Assembly: GCF_017814915.1 (NCBI RefSeq)
Contig: NZ_JAGIPZ010000002.1
Coordinates: forward strand, 465,084-529,083
Length of the DNA stretch: 64,000 nt
Reading direction: 5' to 3'
Source of the DNA: Herbaspirillum sp. LeCh32-8
Lineage (GTDB): Bacteria; Pseudomonadota; Gammaproteobacteria; Burkholderiales; Burkholderiaceae_D
Shown here: positions 24,612 through 34,662 of the stretch, piece after piece
Numbering within the stretch: the stretch's first letter is position 1
Layout of the letters: every line of letters begins with the position of its first letter
Notes under the pieces: model-generated
What the model was told of the DNA's origin: nothing
Databases searched by the model: none
Seen by the model: only the letters and a program-made list of their open reading frames with translations
Position numbers and translations under genes: made by a program

Positions 24612-25010
24612 ACGCTTAATTACCTGATCGTCATATTTTCACTGCCGCTTGCCGCGCCGATTCCGATCCGTGCAGCGAAACCGCCGCTGCGTGCTTGTGG
24701 TTTATGCTGCCGTGGGCGGAAACCATGGGGCGGGTTTGCGTGTCTTCCAGCAGGCTGCCGTGTGCCGCAGGATCGGATATTGCGGTGCGGTATCGCGCCT
24801 GCCGTCAGGTTCAAGGCCGAGCCCGGCCTCACTCCTTCGCGAAGTTTTTTCGGCGGCGGCCAGTTTTTGCTTCCGCTCGTATAAATTAGTGTGTATGCTT
24901 CGAATATTAAAAAGAACGATCGTGCTAAATTTCGGTGGCCGCTTCGTTTTGCTTTTATAATTCCGCAGAAGTTTACGTTTACGTCAATTTGTTTTTTCAA
25001 GGGCCATGCG
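24612..25010. other. Gap between kgu-like operon and etfBA, with probable etf promoter
   Basis: No gene is supported in these 399 bases. GC drops after about 24840, and TATAAA at 24880-24885 and TATGCT at 24894-24899 are possible -10 boxes for etfB, although no good -35 partner is seen. The transcribed leader of etfB would then be about 100 bases. No clear terminator for the upstream operon was found. Confidence 0.4.
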
Positions 25011-25766
25011 ATGAAAGTATTAGTACCAGTCAAGCGCGTCGTGGATTACAACGTCAAGGTGCGCGTCAAGAGCGACGGCAGCGGCGTGGATATCGCCAAC
25101 GTCAAGATGTCGATGAACCCGTTTGACGAAATCGCGGTGGAAGAAGCCGTGCGTCTGAAAGAGGGCGGCAAGGTCACTGAAGTGATCGCGGTGTCCGCCG
25201 GCGTGACGCAGTGCCAGGAAACCCTGCGCACCGCCATGGCCATCGGCGCCGATCGCGGCATCCTGGCCGAAGTCGGCGCTGACGTCGAGCTGCAGCCGCT
25301 GGCCGTGGCCAAGATCCTCAAGGCGCTGGCCGACAAGGAACAGCCGCAGCTGATCATCCTGGGCAAGCAGGCCATCGACGACGACTGCAACCAGACCGGC
25401 CAGATGCTGGCTGCGCTGCTGGGCTGGCCGCAAGCCACCTTCGCCTCCAAGGTCGTACTGGAAGACGGCAAGGTCACTGTGACCCGTGAAGTGGACGGCG
25501 GCCTGGAAACCCTGGCCCTGACCCTGCCGGCCATCATCACCACCGACTTGCGCCTGAACGAGCCGCGTTACGTGACGCTGCCCAACATCATGAAGGCCAA
25601 GAAAAAGCAGCTGGACACCGTCAAGCCCGACGAGCTGGGCGTGGACGTGGCGCCGCGCGTGAAGACCCTGAAGGTTGCCGAGCCGCCCAAGCGCAGCGCC
25701 GGCGTGAAGGTGCCGGACGTCGCGACGCTGGTGGCCAAACTGAAAAATGAAGCAAAGGTGATCTGA
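25011..25766 (+). CDS. etfB: Electron transfer flavoprotein beta subunit
   Basis: The 251-residue subunit begins [20 protein letters not shown], the standard EtfB start; the longer open frame upstream is not used by the family. It contains the AMP/nucleotide region and the signature near VALP-like [24 protein letters not shown]. With EtfA it takes electrons from acyl-CoA dehydrogenases and passes them to ETF:ubiquinone oxidoreductase. EtfA follows after 2 bases. Confidence 0.96.
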   Translation: MKVLVPVKRVVDYNVKVRVKSDGSGVDIANVKMSMNPFDEIAVEEAVRLKEGGKVTEVIAVSAGVTQCQETLRTAMAIGADRGILAEVGADVELQPLAVAKILKALADKEQPQLIILGKQAIDDDCNQTGQMLAALLGWPQATFASKVVLEDGKVTVTREVDGGLETLALTLPAIITTDLRLNEPRYVTLPNIMKAKKKQLDTVKPDELGVDVAPRVKTLKVAEPPKRSAGVKVPDVATLVAKLKNEAKVI

Positions 25767-25768
25767 TC

Positions 25769-26698
25769 ATGACCGCACTCGTTATTGCCGAACACGACAA
25801 CGCCAGCCTGAAGGGCAGCACCCTCAACACCATCACCGCCGCCACGCAAGTGGGCGGGGACGTCCACGTCCTGGTTGCCGGCGCCAACGCCAAGGCCGTC
25901 GCCGACGCCGCCGCGCAAGTCGCCGGCGTGGCCAAGGTCTTACTGGCCGACGGCGCGCAGTTCGCCGACGGCCTGGCCGAGAACGTGGCCGAGCAGGTCC
26001 TGGCGATCGCCAAGGACTACAGCCACATCCTGGCGCCGGCCACCGCCTACGGCAAGAACATCCTGCCGCGCGTGGCTGCCAAGCTGGACGTGGGCCAGAT
26101 CTCCGACATCACCAAGGTCGATTCGCCGGACACCTTCGAGCGCCCGATCTACGCCGGCAATGCGATCGCCACCGTGCAGTCGCTTGATGCCGTCAAGGTG
26201 ATCACCGTGCGCACCACCGGTTTCGACCAGGCGGCGCAGGGCGGTTCTGCCACCGTGGAAACCATTTCGGCCGTGGCCGATTCGGGCAAGTCCAGCTTCG
26301 TCGGCCGTGAGGTGGCGAAGTCGGACCGTCCGGAGCTGACCGCCGCCAAGATCATCGTCTCGGGCGGTCGCGGCATGGGCTCTTCGGAAAGCTTCAAGAT
26401 CCTGGAACCTCTGGCCGACAAGCTGAACGCCGCCATGGGTGCCTCGCGCGCCGCGGTGGACGCCGGCTACGTGCCCAACGACTGGCAGGTCGGCCAGACC
26501 GGCAAGATCGTCGCGCCGCAGCTCTATATCGCCGTCGGTATTTCCGGCGCGATCCAGCATTTGGCCGGCATGAAGGACTCCAAGGTGATCGTGGCGATCA
26601 ACAAGGATGAGGAAGCGCCGATCTTCTCGGTGGCCGACTACGGCATCGTCGGCGACCTGTTCGAGGTCGTGCCCGAGCTGGTCAAGCAGCTGGGCTGA
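25769..26698 (+). CDS. etfA: Electron transfer flavoprotein alpha subunit
   Basis: The 309-residue subunit has the C-terminal FAD-binding signature ([19 protein letters not shown], then [18 protein letters not shown] and [17 protein letters not shown]). It partners EtfB. A strong terminator follows at 26731-26755, so the acyl-CoA dehydrogenase downstream may have its own promoter or depend on read-through. Confidence 0.97.
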   Translation: MTALVIAEHDNASLKGSTLNTITAATQVGGDVHVLVAGANAKAVADAAAQVAGVAKVLLADGAQFADGLAENVAEQVLAIAKDYSHILAPATAYGKNILPRVAAKLDVGQISDITKVDSPDTFERPIYAGNAIATVQSLDAVKVITVRTTGFDQAAQGGSATVETISAVADSGKSSFVGREVAKSDRPELTAAKIIVSGGRGMGSSESFKILEPLADKLNAAMGASRAAVDAGYVPNDWQVGQTGKIVAPQLYIAVGISGAIQHLAGMKDSKVIVAINKDEEAPIFSVADYGIVGDLFEVVPELVKQLG

Positions 26699-26730
26699 TC
26701 CTTCGGTCCGACGCATCCACGGCAGTTTCT

Positions 26731-26755
26731 ACCCCGGCGCTTGCCGGGGTGTTTT
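26731..26755 (+). terminator. Rho-independent terminator after etfA
   Basis: ACCCCGGC and GCCGGGGT form an 8-bp perfect stem around a GCTT loop, followed by GTTTT. It lies 33 bases after the etfA stop. Confidence 0.85.
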
Positions 26756-26853
26756 CATCCGGCGCCGCTTTCATTGTCGGCTGCGCGCCGGAGGCTTTTT
26801 TCGCAAGCAAGGAGCGACGTCAGATCGCTTCAGTTTTACTCAGGAGGTTGGAG

Positions 26854-28641
26854 ATGAGTTATACCGCGCCATTGAAGGATATGTTGTTCGTCATGAACGA
26901 GCTGGCCGGCCTGGCCGAAGTCAGCGCCATGCCGGGCTGCGAGGACGCCACGCCGGAGACGGCCGAGGCCATCCTTGAAGAGAATGCCAAGTTTTGCAGC
27001 GAGGTCGTGGCGCCGCTGAACCATTCCGGCGACCAGGAGCCGAGCTCCTGGTCCGACGGCCGCGTCACCACCAGCCCCGGTTTCAAGGAAGCCTTCAAGC
27101 AGTTCGGCGACGCCGGCTGGCAGGGCGTGCAGCACCCGGTGGAGTTTGGTGGCCAGGGCTTGCCCAAGCTGCTGGCCACGCCGTGCATCGAAATGCTGAA
27201 CTCGGCCAACCTGTCCTTCGCGCTGTGCCCGCTGCTGACCGACGGCACCATCGAGGCGTTGATGACCGCCGGCACCAAGGAACAGCAGGAGACCTACATC
27301 GCCAACTTCATCTCCGGCAAGTGGACCGGCACGATGAACCTGACCGAGCCGCAGGCCGGCTCCGACCTGGCGCTGGTGCGCACGCGCGCTGTGCCGCAGG
27401 GTGACGGCACCTTCAAGCTCTCCGGCACCAAGATCTTCATCACCTACGGTGAGCACGACATGGCGGAGAACATCGTGCACCTGGTGCTGGCGCGCACGCC
27501 GAACGCGCCGGAAGGCGTGAAGGGCATCTCGCTGTTCATCGTGCCGAAATTCCTGATCAATGCCGACGGCTCGCTGGGCGAGCGCAACGACGTGCATTGC
27601 GTGTCGATCGAGCACAAGCTGGGCATCAAGGCCAGCCCGACCGCAGTGCTACAGTTCGGCGACCATGGCGGCGCCATCGGTACCCTGGTGGGCGAAGAAA
27701 ATCGCGGCCTGGAATACATGTTCATCATGATGAACGCCGCGCGCTTCGCGGTGGGCATCCAGGGCTTGTCGGTCTCCGAGCGCGCTTACCAGAAGGCCGT
27801 GGCGTACGCCAAGGATCGCGTGCAGTCGCGCGACCTGGCCGGCTCGGCCGGTTCGGTCACCATCATCCATCAGCCCGACGTGCGCCGCATGTTGATGTCC
27901 ATGCGCGCCCAGATCGAAGGAGCGCGGGCACTGGCCTACGTGGCCGCCGCCACTTCCGACGCCGCGCACTTCCATGCCGACCCCGAGACGCGCAAGGCCA
28001 ACCAGGCCTTCTATGAATACCTGGTGCCCATCGTCAAGGGCTGGTCGACCGAGCTGGCCATCGATGTCACCTCCACCGGCGTGCAGGTGCATGGTGGGAT
28101 GGGCTTCATCGAGGAAACCGGCGCCGCGCAGTATTATCGCGACGCACGCATCTTGTCGATCTATGAAGGCACCACCGCGATCCAAGCCAACGACCTGGTC
28201 GGCCGCAAGACCGTGCGCGACGGCGGCGCCGTCGCCAAAGGCATTATCACCCAGGTGCGCAAGACCGCAGCCGAACTGGACGGCGGCGACGCGCAACTGA
28301 AGGTGATCGGCGCGCGCCTGAACGAAGCGGCCGGCGCGCTGGAAGAGGTGGTCGACTACGTGGTGGCCAATATCAAGGGCGAGATCAAGTCGGTGTTCGC
28401 CGGCAGCGTGACCTACCTGAAGATGGCCGGCATCGTGCTGGGCGGCTGGCAGATGGCGCGCGCCGCCGCGGTGTCCGCGGCGAAGCTGAAGGCAGGCGAG
28501 GGCGACGTCAAGTTCTACGACGCCAAGCTGGCGACCGCGCGTTTCTTCGCCGACCAGATCCTGCCGCAGGCATTGGCGTATCGCACCGCCATCGTGGAAG
28601 GCGCGGAGTCGGTGCTGGCGTTGTCCGAAGATCAATTCTGA
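26854..28641 (+). CDS. Acyl-CoA dehydrogenase (long form, DmdC-like family)
   Basis: The 595-residue FAD enzyme begins MSYTAPLKDMLFVMNE; AGGAGG lies 6 bases before the ATG. It shows the N-terminal, middle (MNLTEPQAGSDLALVRTRA) and C-terminal dehydrogenase domains (VQVHGGMGFIEETGAAQYYR, IYEGTTAIQANDLVGRK) plus an extra C-terminal helical domain. The length and extra domain match the family that includes DmdC (3-methylmercaptopropionyl-CoA dehydrogenase) and related fatty-acyl-CoA dehydrogenases. The substrate cannot be told. Its place after etfBA fits electron transfer to ETF. Confidence 0.93.
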   Translation: MSYTAPLKDMLFVMNELAGLAEVSAMPGCEDATPETAEAILEENAKFCSEVVAPLNHSGDQEPSSWSDGRVTTSPGFKEAFKQFGDAGWQGVQHPVEFGGQGLPKLLATPCIEMLNSANLSFALCPLLTDGTIEALMTAGTKEQQETYIANFISGKWTGTMNLTEPQAGSDLALVRTRAVPQGDGTFKLSGTKIFITYGEHDMAENIVHLVLARTPNAPEGVKGISLFIVPKFLINADGSLGERNDVHCVSIEHKLGIKASPTAVLQFGDHGGAIGTLVGEENRGLEYMFIMMNAARFAVGIQGLSVSERAYQKAVAYAKDRVQSRDLAGSAGSVTIIHQPDVRRMLMSMRAQIEGARALAYVAAATSDAAHFHADPETRKANQAFYEYLVPIVKGWSTELAIDVTSTGVQVHGGMGFIEETGAAQYYRDARILSIYEGTTAIQANDLVGRKTVRDGGAVAKGIITQVRKTAAELDGGDAQLKVIGARLNEAAGALEEVVDYVVANIKGEIKSVFAGSVTYLKMAGIVLGGWQMARAAAVSAAKLKAGEGDVKFYDAKLATARFFADQILPQALAYRTAIVEGAESVLALSEDQF

Positions 28642-28689
28642 CGCAGCCGTCCCGCCATCGTGCGGGCAGCGGGTGATGCGCAAGAAAAC

Positions 28690-28718
28690 AAAAAGCCCGG
28701 AGATTATCCGGGCTTTTT
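28690..28718. terminator. Bidirectional rho-independent terminator
   Basis: AAAAAGCCCGGA and TCCGGGCTTTTT form a perfect 12-bp stem around GATTA. The A run on one side and T run on the other let it stop transcription both from the acyl-CoA dehydrogenase (+) and from the convergent TM2 gene (-). Confidence 0.92.
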
Positions 28719-28741
28719 GCTTGGGCGAAAGGGGCTCGGCG

Positions 28742-29164
28742 TCAGCCGAATGCGCCGCCGGTAAACAGCAGGTCAAAGCTGCGCGCCAGCAGGGCGATCA
28801 ATCCCATCGCGCCCAGGCCGACTGTCAGCACGATGATCACCGCCAGGATCCAGTGCGACTCCGATTGCCTGCCGCTGCCGGCGTTGTGCTTCAGGTCCCA
28901 TTTGTCGTCGGGCGTGAGGCCGATCACCAGCGCCTCCAGGCAGCCGCACAAGATCGAGATGACGAAAGGCAGGCCGGTGAACAGTTTGGGCGCATCGGGA
29001 TTGGCCGCCATCAGCGCCAGCGACAGCGGGATGGCGAGGATGTGCAGCCAGCCGAAGCGGTCGCGCATGCCGTGCAGGTAAAAACGATGGAGGCCGATGC
29101 CGCCGGTGACGGCCGCGATCAGGGTGGCCAGGGTCTTGTTCTTGTGCTTGCCGGTCTGCTGCAT
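28742..29164 (-). CDS. TM2-domain-containing membrane protein
   Basis: The 140-residue protein starts MQQTGKHKNKTLATLIAAV and has a TM2/NINE-type domain (GGIGLHRFYLHGMRDRFGWLHI) followed by two more hydrophobic segments (about 62-83 and 105-130). The family's function is not established. It is monocistronic, divergent from the rpsP operon and convergent with the acyl-CoA dehydrogenase. Confidence 0.82.
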   Translation of the reverse strand: MQQTGKHKNKTLATLIAAVTGGIGLHRFYLHGMRDRFGWLHILAIPLSLALMAANPDAPKLFTGLPFVISILCGCLEALVIGLTPDDKWDLKHNAGSGRQSESHWILAVIIVLTVGLGAMGLIALLARSFDLLFTGGAFG

Positions 29165-29500
29165 CTGGTGGGGTCTCGGGGTGGCCGTCGGGTTTGCCGG
29201 CGGCGATGTTGTTATGGAAGTATCGGATGAGTATAGCGTATCGCGCGTGGCGGATTCCCCGGCAGCAAGAGGCGTACACGCTGGGGTCGCATCTTGTCAT
29301 CCGGGCATGAACCGCGGTTTTGTGGGCGTCCAAACGGCGGCGGGGCGCTTGCCCTGATGTAATTTCACATCAGAATCGGCGCTGTTTGCCCGCTTTCTGC
29401 GTTGGATAAGTACACAAAAGCGGTAAGCAGGTTGCCCAGTTGGCCGGAAGTCCGTTATAATTTGCGGCTTTTCCGTGTCCGTATTCTTACTGGAACCATT
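29165..29500 (+). promoter_or_regulatory. Promoter region of the rpsP-rimM-trmD-rplS operon
   Basis: No gene lies in this 336-bp divergent gap. TTGCCC (29432-29437) and TATAAT (29456-29461) are spaced 18 bases and lie 39 bases before the rpsP ATG, a good sigma-70 promoter. Upstream, CTGATGT and ACATCAG (29354-29373) form a palindrome that could be a regulator site; no regulator is suggested by the context. Confidence 0.75.
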
Positions 29501-29752
29501 ATGGTCGTTATTCGTTTAGCTCGTGGCGGCGCCAAGAAGCGCCCCTTCTACAACATCGTTGCAACTGACTCGCGCAACCGTCGCGACGGTCGTTTCATCG
29601 AGCGTATCGGCTTCTACAACCCGGTTGCATCGGGCAAGGAAGAAACCGTTCGCGTCGCTGCAGACCGTCTGGCTTACTGGCAAGGCGTTGGCGCACAACT
29701 GTCGCCGACCGTCGCTCGCCTGGTTGCTGACGCTGCCAAGAAGGCTGCCTAA
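29501..29752 (+). CDS. rpsP: 30S ribosomal protein S16
   Basis: The 83-residue protein [20 protein letters not shown] is a standard S16, needed for 30S assembly. The internal ATG at 29501 is the family start; the frame is open upstream without meaning. It is the first gene of the conserved rpsP-rimM-trmD-rplS operon. Confidence 0.98.
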   Translation: MVVIRLARGGAKKRPFYNIVATDSRNRRDGRFIERIGFYNPVASGKEETVRVAADRLAYWQGVGAQLSPTVARLVADAAKKAA

Positions 29753-29818
29753 TTAAGGTCTCAGGTCTGTTTCACGCGTCCGTCGGACGCATGGACGCAG
29801 GCCAGGTTCGGCGCATCA

Positions 29819-30436
29819 GTGAATAATCCAGTCCAGTCCGGCTTCTCCGCACCCGATGATCTTGTGACCATCGGTCATGTGACAGGGGCCTACGGCATCC
29901 AGGGTTGGATTCGCGTGCGTCCGTATTCGGCCGAGGCGGATGCCTTGCTGAGTGCGAAGACCTGGTGGCTGGAGAAATCCGGCGCACCGAAGCAGGACGT
30001 TGAAGTCATGCAGTCCAAGGGGCACAGCGGCGATGTCGTTGCGCGCCTGACCGGGGTAGCCGACCGCAATGCGGCCGAGGCCTTGAAGGGAACGGTGGTC
30101 TACGTTTCCCGCAAGCACTTCCCGGTGCTGGATGACAACGAATTCTATTGGGTCGATCTGATCGGCTCATCGGTTGAAAACCTGCAGGGCGAACAGCTGG
30201 GCGTGGTGTCCGACATGATGGACAACGGCGCTCACCCGATCCTGAGGGTGGTCATGCCGGTGCAACAAGCTGCACCGCAGACCGCAGACGCCGACAATGC
30301 CGTGCCGGCAAAGAAGGGCGACAAGGAGAAATCCTCAGCCGCGCCCGAAATGCTGATTCCGTTTGTCGACCAGTTCGTCAAGACGGTGCAGGCAAAAGAA
30401 AAGAAGATCATCGTCGATTGGGGCATGGATTACTGA
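29819..30436 (+). CDS. rimM: Ribosome maturation factor RimM
   Basis: The 205-residue protein starts with GTG. It has the RimM N-terminal barrel ([20 protein letters not shown]) and the PRC-like barrel ([20 protein letters not shown]...[13 protein letters not shown]...IIVDWGMDY). It binds S19 and helps 30S maturation. A low-complexity insert of about 30 residues (about 142-171, Ala/Lys/Asp-rich) splits the PRC domain between VVMPV and EMLIPF, making it longer than the E. coli protein. Confidence 0.96.
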   Translation: MNNPVQSGFSAPDDLVTIGHVTGAYGIQGWIRVRPYSAEADALLSAKTWWLEKSGAPKQDVEVMQSKGHSGDVVARLTGVADRNAAEALKGTVVYVSRKHFPVLDDNEFYWVDLIGSSVENLQGEQLGVVSDMMDNGAHPILRVVMPVQQAAPQTADADNAVPAKKGDKEKSSAAPEMLIPFVDQFVKTVQAKEKKIIVDWGMDY

Positions 30437-30504
30437 CTGCGGTCAGTTTTTTCATTTCCGGCGTCGGTGGTGTTTCAACAAGATTCATTGGGGATGGAGG
30501 CGTG

Positions 30505-31254
30505 ATGCAGTTCGATGTCGTCACTCTGTTTCCCGAGATGTTCGCTGCGCTGACGCAGTCCGGCATTACCCGCCGGGCGCTGGAGCAAAAGCGCTGGGGC
30601 CTGTCGCTGTGGAATCCGCGTGATTTCACCACCGACAATCACCGCACCGTGGATGATCGGCCGTATGGCGGCGGTCCCGGCATGGTGATGCTGGCCAAGC
30701 CGCTGGAGGCTGCCATTGGCGCCGCCCGGCAGCGCCAGCAGGAGCTCGGCGTGGCCCGGCCCCGGGTGATCTACCTGTCGCCGCAAGGCGCTCCGCTGAC
30801 GCATGAGCGCGTGGTGGGCTTGTCGCAGGAGCCCGGCGTGGTGTTGTTGTGCGGCCGCTATGAAGCGATCGACCAGCGCCTGCTCGACAAGTGCGTGGAC
30901 GAAGAAATCAGCATCGGCGATTTCGTGCTCTCCGGCGGCGAGTTGCCGGCGATGGCGTTGATGGATGCAGTGATCCGTTTGTTGCCCGGCGCGTTGAACG
31001 ACGGCGCTTCGGCGGTCGAAGACAGTTTCGTCAACGGCCTGCTGGATTGCCCGCATTACACGCGGCCCGAGGTCTACCAGGACGAGCCTGTGCCGGCCAT
31101 CCTGCTGGGCGGCCACCATGCCGAGATCCTGAAGTGGCGTCGCCAGCGCGCACTGGAAGCGACGCAGGCCAAACGGCCCGACCTGATCGCCAAGGCCCGC
31201 GCAAGCGGCTTGCTGAGCAAGGCGGACGAAAAGTTTTTGAGCGGTTTGCAGTAA
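30505..31254 (+). CDS. trmD: tRNA (guanine-N1-)-methyltransferase
   Basis: The 249-residue SPOUT-class enzyme makes m1G37 in tRNA. It begins [13 protein letters not shown], with GGAGG before the ATG at 30505. Motifs include [32 protein letters not shown] and the knot segment [19 protein letters not shown]. It is the third gene of the operon. Confidence 0.98.
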   Translation: MQFDVVTLFPEMFAALTQSGITRRALEQKRWGLSLWNPRDFTTDNHRTVDDRPYGGGPGMVMLAKPLEAAIGAARQRQQELGVARPRVIYLSPQGAPLTHERVVGLSQEPGVVLLCGRYEAIDQRLLDKCVDEEISIGDFVLSGGELPAMALMDAVIRLLPGALNDGASAVEDSFVNGLLDCPHYTRPEVYQDEPVPAILLGGHHAEILKWRRQRALEATQAKRPDLIAKARASGLLSKADEKFLSGLQ

Positions 31255-31428
31255 AATGCGGGCCGCGGATGCTAGGCATCCCGAAAGAAGTAGTAGCAAG
31301 CAGTATTGCCGGCATGCCGGCAGCAACGTGCAGCGGTTCGGCCGCTGTGATTGAAACCCCATCCTCTACCGGGCATACGGAAGGTCGCAAGACCCCAGGC
31401 GCCGGCAAGATGGTTACAGGAGCAAAAA

Positions 31429-31806
31429 ATGGATCTGATCCAGCAACTCGAGCAAGAAGAGATCGCGCGTCTCGCCAAGAACATTCCCGACTTCGCCCCC
31501 GGCGACACCGTGATTGTCAGCGTCAACGTGGTTGAAGGCACCCGCAAGCGTGCTCAGGCCTACGAAGGCGTCGTGATCGCACGTCGCAATCGTGGTCTGA
31601 ATTCGAACTTCATCGTTCGCAAGATTTCGTCCGGTGAAGGCGTCGAGCGTACTTTCCAGCTGTATTCGCCGCTGATCGCTTCGATCGAAGTGAAGCGTCG
31701 TGGTGACGTTCGCCGCGCCAAGCTGTACTACCTGCGTGAGCGTTCGGGCAAGTCGGCTCGCATCAAGGAAAAGCTGCCCAGCCGCGCTGCAAAGGCTGCA
31801 GAGTAA
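31429..31806 (+). CDS. rplS: 50S ribosomal protein L19
   Basis: The 125-residue protein [20 protein letters not shown] is a standard L19, at the 30S-50S interface. AGGAG lies 6-7 bases before the ATG. A 174-base gap after trmD precedes it, holding no convincing gene but possibly a leader structure. A strong terminator follows. Confidence 0.98.
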   Translation: MDLIQQLEQEEIARLAKNIPDFAPGDTVIVSVNVVEGTRKRAQAYEGVVIARRNRGLNSNFIVRKISSGEGVERTFQLYSPLIASIEVKRRGDVRRAKLYYLRERSGKSARIKEKLPSRAAKAAE

Positions 31807-31830
31807 TTTCAGGCATGCTAATGCTTCAGG

Positions 31831-31861
31831 AAAAAGGGGTGTCTCACGACGCCCCTTTTTT
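31831..31861 (+). terminator. Rho-independent terminator of the rpsP-rplS operon
   Basis: AAAAAGGGGTGTC and GACGCCCCTTTTT pair along 13 positions with one G-T pair around TCAC, ending in a T run. It closes the ribosomal operon. Confidence 0.92.
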
Positions 31862-31912
31862 CATTTCCGCTCTGCTTTAACGAGCTTACCGTTACGCTGA
31901 ACCGATCACGCC

Positions 31913-32584
31913 GTGGCCAGTTTTGATCCAGTCAATTTGCCAGTGGACGCCGTTGCCGGCGAGGGCGCGCTCGATGCTGCGCGCCTGAACGCCGACTGGT
32001 TGCGCCGCCGCTTCGCCGACCCGCCGCGCTGGGAGCCGGAGCACAGCGGTGACCAACTGGCACGCCTGGCGGAATCCAAGGGGCGTTTTCGCCTGGCGTC
32101 GGTGCTGATCCCCATCGTGCTGCGTCCGGAAGGGCTGACCGTGTTGTTCACCCAGCGCACCGCCGACCTCAAGGATCACGCGGGTCAGATCAGCTTCCCG
32201 GGCGGCCGCCGCGAGGACTACGACAGCTCGGCCATCGAGACCGCGCTGCGCGAGACCGAGGAGGAAATCGGCCTGGGCCGCGCCCACGTGGAAGTGATCG
32301 GCTCGCTGCCCGACTACTTCACCGGCACCGGTTATCGCGTTACTCCCGTGGCGGGCCTGATCGCGCCGCCGTTCGAGACCGTGCCCGAATCGCGTGAGGT
32401 GGCCGAGATCTTTGAGGTGCCGCTGTCTTTCCTGATGGACGGCGTCAATCACCAGCGCCGCTCGGTCGACCTGCCGCAGCCGGCCGGCCGCCGCAGCTTC
32501 TACACCATGCCTTACCAGCGTTACTTCATCTGGGGCGCCACCGCCGGCATGCTGCGCAATCTCTTCCATTTCCTGCGTACCTGA
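31913..32584 (+). CDS. NUDIX CoA pyrophosphatase (NudL/YeaB-like)
   Basis: The 223-residue hydrolase starts with GTG. It has the CoA pyrophosphatase variant of the NUDIX box (ISFPGGRREDYDSS followed by TALRETEEEIGL) and the C-terminal family motif near YFIWGATAGMLRNL. Family members split CoA into 3',5'-ADP and 4'-phosphopantetheine. It appears to be alone, starting about 50 bases after the rplS terminator. Confidence 0.9.
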   Translation: MASFDPVNLPVDAVAGEGALDAARLNADWLRRRFADPPRWEPEHSGDQLARLAESKGRFRLASVLIPIVLRPEGLTVLFTQRTADLKDHAGQISFPGGRREDYDSSAIETALRETEEEIGLGRAHVEVIGSLPDYFTGTGYRVTPVAGLIAPPFETVPESREVAEIFEVPLSFLMDGVNHQRRSVDLPQPAGRRSFYTMPYQRYFIWGATAGMLRNLFHFLRT

Positions 32585-32734
32585 TTTTTGGCGTCCCCGA
32601 CGCGGTTCGTGGGATGCGAAAACAGCCTAAATACGCGATCAATGCATGATTGACCGGCGTCAACGAATCAATTGTTTGATTCCCATCATGCACTGCGCTA
32701 TCGTACCGGCTATAGAGACATATAAGGCCGTTTG

Positions 32735-33694
32735 ATGACATTCCTCTCCATTCTCTTTGCGCTGTTAATCGAACAACTCAAACCACTGCGTGCGGACAAT
32801 CCGGTTTATGCATCGATCAAGTCTTTCGCCGGCAGTATAGAGGGCTGGTTCAACGCCGGCCACGCCCATCACGGGCGCCTCGGCTGGGCCGTGATGGTCG
32901 GCGCGCTGACCGTGCCGGTGGCGCTGATTTACTGGCTGTGCGTGCACATCAGTCCGATCGCCGCGTTCGCCTGGAACGTGCTGATCGTCTACCTGACGCT
33001 GGGCTTCCGCCATTACAGCCACTATTTCACCTCGATTCAGCTGGCCCTGAACAGCGGCGATGAAATGACCGCGCGCGCGTTGCTGGCCGAGTGGACCAAG
33101 CAGGACACCGCCGGCATGGACGTCAGCGAGATCTCTCGCATCGCTTCCGAGCGCGCGCTGATCACGACTCATCGTCACGTGTTCGGTGTGTTCTTCTGGT
33201 TCCTGATGCCCGTCGGCCCGGCGCTGGCCGTGATGTACCGCGTGGCCGAATACCTGTCGCGCGCCTGGAACGAGCCGGACCACATGAAGTTCGAGGCCTT
33301 CGGCCGCTTCGCCGCGCGCGCCTTCTACTGGATCGACTGGATCCCGGCCCGCCTGACCGCCGCGGCCTTCGCCGTGGTCGGCAACTTCGAGGATGCCATC
33401 TACGCCTGGCGCAACTTCGCCAGCCGCTGGGACGACGAAGCCGCAGGCATCATCCTGGCTGCCGGCGGCGGCGCCATGGGGGTGCGCTTCGGCACGCCGA
33501 AGGAGGCTGCGGCAGGCATCATCCTGCCGGCTGATGCCGCCACGGTCGATTCCATGCCCGAAGAAAGCGACGGCCTGCCGGGCGACACGCCCACACCGCG
33601 TACCTTGCAAAGCACGGTCGGTCTGGTCTGGCGCGCATTGCTGCTGTGGATGTTCCTGTTGCTGCTGCTGTCTGTCGCAGTGTGGATGGGTTGA
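32735..33694 (+). CDS. CobD/CbiB-family membrane protein
   Basis: The 319-residue protein has several membrane helices (about 1-20, 48-66, 77-95, 148-168 and a C-terminal one about 298-317). Its N-terminus, MTFLSILFALLIEQLKPLR, is typical of the CobD/CbiB/AmpE-like family in betaproteobacteria. No other cobalamin genes are present, so a role in B12 synthesis is doubtful. The gap before it contains a GAATCAA/TTGATTC palindrome at 32665-32682. A TTG three bases upstream of the ATG is an unlikely start. Confidence 0.85.
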   Translation: MTFLSILFALLIEQLKPLRADNPVYASIKSFAGSIEGWFNAGHAHHGRLGWAVMVGALTVPVALIYWLCVHISPIAAFAWNVLIVYLTLGFRHYSHYFTSIQLALNSGDEMTARALLAEWTKQDTAGMDVSEISRIASERALITTHRHVFGVFFWFLMPVGPALAVMYRVAEYLSRAWNEPDHMKFEAFGRFAARAFYWIDWIPARLTAAAFAVVGNFEDAIYAWRNFASRWDDEAAGIILAAGGGAMGVRFGTPKEAAAGIILPADAATVDSMPEESDGLPGDTPTPRTLQSTVGLVWRALLLWMFLLLLLSVAVWMG

Positions 33695-33712
33695 TCCAGC
33701 GGGATGTTCAGA

Positions 33713-33741
33713 TAAGCGGGCTTAGGCCCGCTTAGTTTTTT
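33713..33741 (+). terminator. Rho-independent terminator after the CobD/CbiB-like gene
   Basis: TAAGCGGGC and GCCCGCTTA form a perfect 9-bp stem around TTAG, followed by GTTTTTT. It begins 19 bases after the stop codon. Confidence 0.92.
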
Positions 33742-34024
33742 GCAACGCAAAATCTCCGTCCCGGTATACTTCCGGTTTGTGCACAGGCGCCGCCGAGGAT
33801 TCATCCCCATGCGTCTGATGCATGAATGGCAAGAGCCCGGGCAAACAGACCCAAGCGGGCGGAGCGGCGGGAAGACCGGTAGAAGCCAAGTCTTCTATAA
33901 GATATAATACTCAGTAGAGCCGCAGGCACCCACGCGGATGATCGCGAAGGCACCTCGGATTCAGGGCTCCGGTCCCACCAGGACAAGGGCATTCGGTTGC
34001 AAGCGCTTTAGAAGAACTGCATGT
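33742..34024 (+). other. Gap with possible promoters before the DUF3579 gene
   Basis: No gene is seen. TATACT at 33765-33770 has a TTGCAA 19 bases upstream, and TATAAT at 33903-33908 in a local AT-rich stretch is a likely -10 box with no clear -35. The second lies 117 bases before the DUF3579 ATG. Confidence 0.4.
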
Positions 34025-34369
34025 ATGGCTGATCCCATCAAACCCACCGCGCCGGCGAAAGAATTCATCATCTTTGGAAAGACCAAGGATGGCAGGCAGT
34101 TCCGCCCCAGCGACTGGGCCGAGCGGCTGTGTGGCGTGATGTCGTGCTTCCGCCCCGAGGGCAGCGGCGGTCGCAATGCCCACCTGCAATATTCCCCCTA
34201 CGTGTTGCCGACCCATATCGATGGCGTGCGCTCGGTGGTGGTCAACGAGGCCCTGCGCGACCTCGACCCGCTGGCCTATCACTTCGTCGTCAACTTCGCC
34301 AAGGACAACGACCTGCAAGTGCTGGACGCCTGTGTCCTGCCGGATCCGCCGAAGGACAAGCAGGGCTGA
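34025..34369 (+). CDS. DUF3579 domain protein
   Basis: The 114-residue protein MADPIKPTAPAKEFIIFGKT matches the pattern of a small betaproteobacterial family (PSDWAERLCGVMSCF, then VNEALRDLDPLAYHFVVNFA). Its function is not known. The ATG at 34025 is chosen on family start; the open frame extends 29 codons upstream. The ribosome site is weak. The 293 bases after it show nothing recognisable before fumC. Confidence 0.8.
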   Translation: MADPIKPTAPAKEFIIFGKTKDGRQFRPSDWAERLCGVMSCFRPEGSGGRNAHLQYSPYVLPTHIDGVRSVVVNEALRDLDPLAYHFVVNFAKDNDLQVLDACVLPDPPKDKQG

Positions 34370-34662
34370 GCAGTTCGCAAAATCGCAGCCCACAGCCCAC
34401 AGCTCACAGCCCCAATCCATGACCGTCGCCGCGCGCGCCGGTTCGCCGCAGCACCGACACGCCAGCTCCCCCAGTCGCCCGACCATGCAGGCGGCCTCGC
34501 CAGCAGTTAAACTAAACAGGTTTTCATTCGCCGCCGCCGGGCACCAGCTAGCGCGCGGCATCGGTTTCAGCATCTCATATTGCTCAGCCGGCAGTGCTTA
34601 GCCAGAGCCGTACGGGGTTATCGGGCCGTTCCCGGCCCTTACAATGACGGAGAAGAAGCATC

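Noticed and set aside
31270-31535. An open frame through the rplS leader starting MLGIPKEVVASSIAG
   Set aside because: It runs out of frame into rplS with a shadow-like translation and has no ribosome site; treated as untranslated leader.
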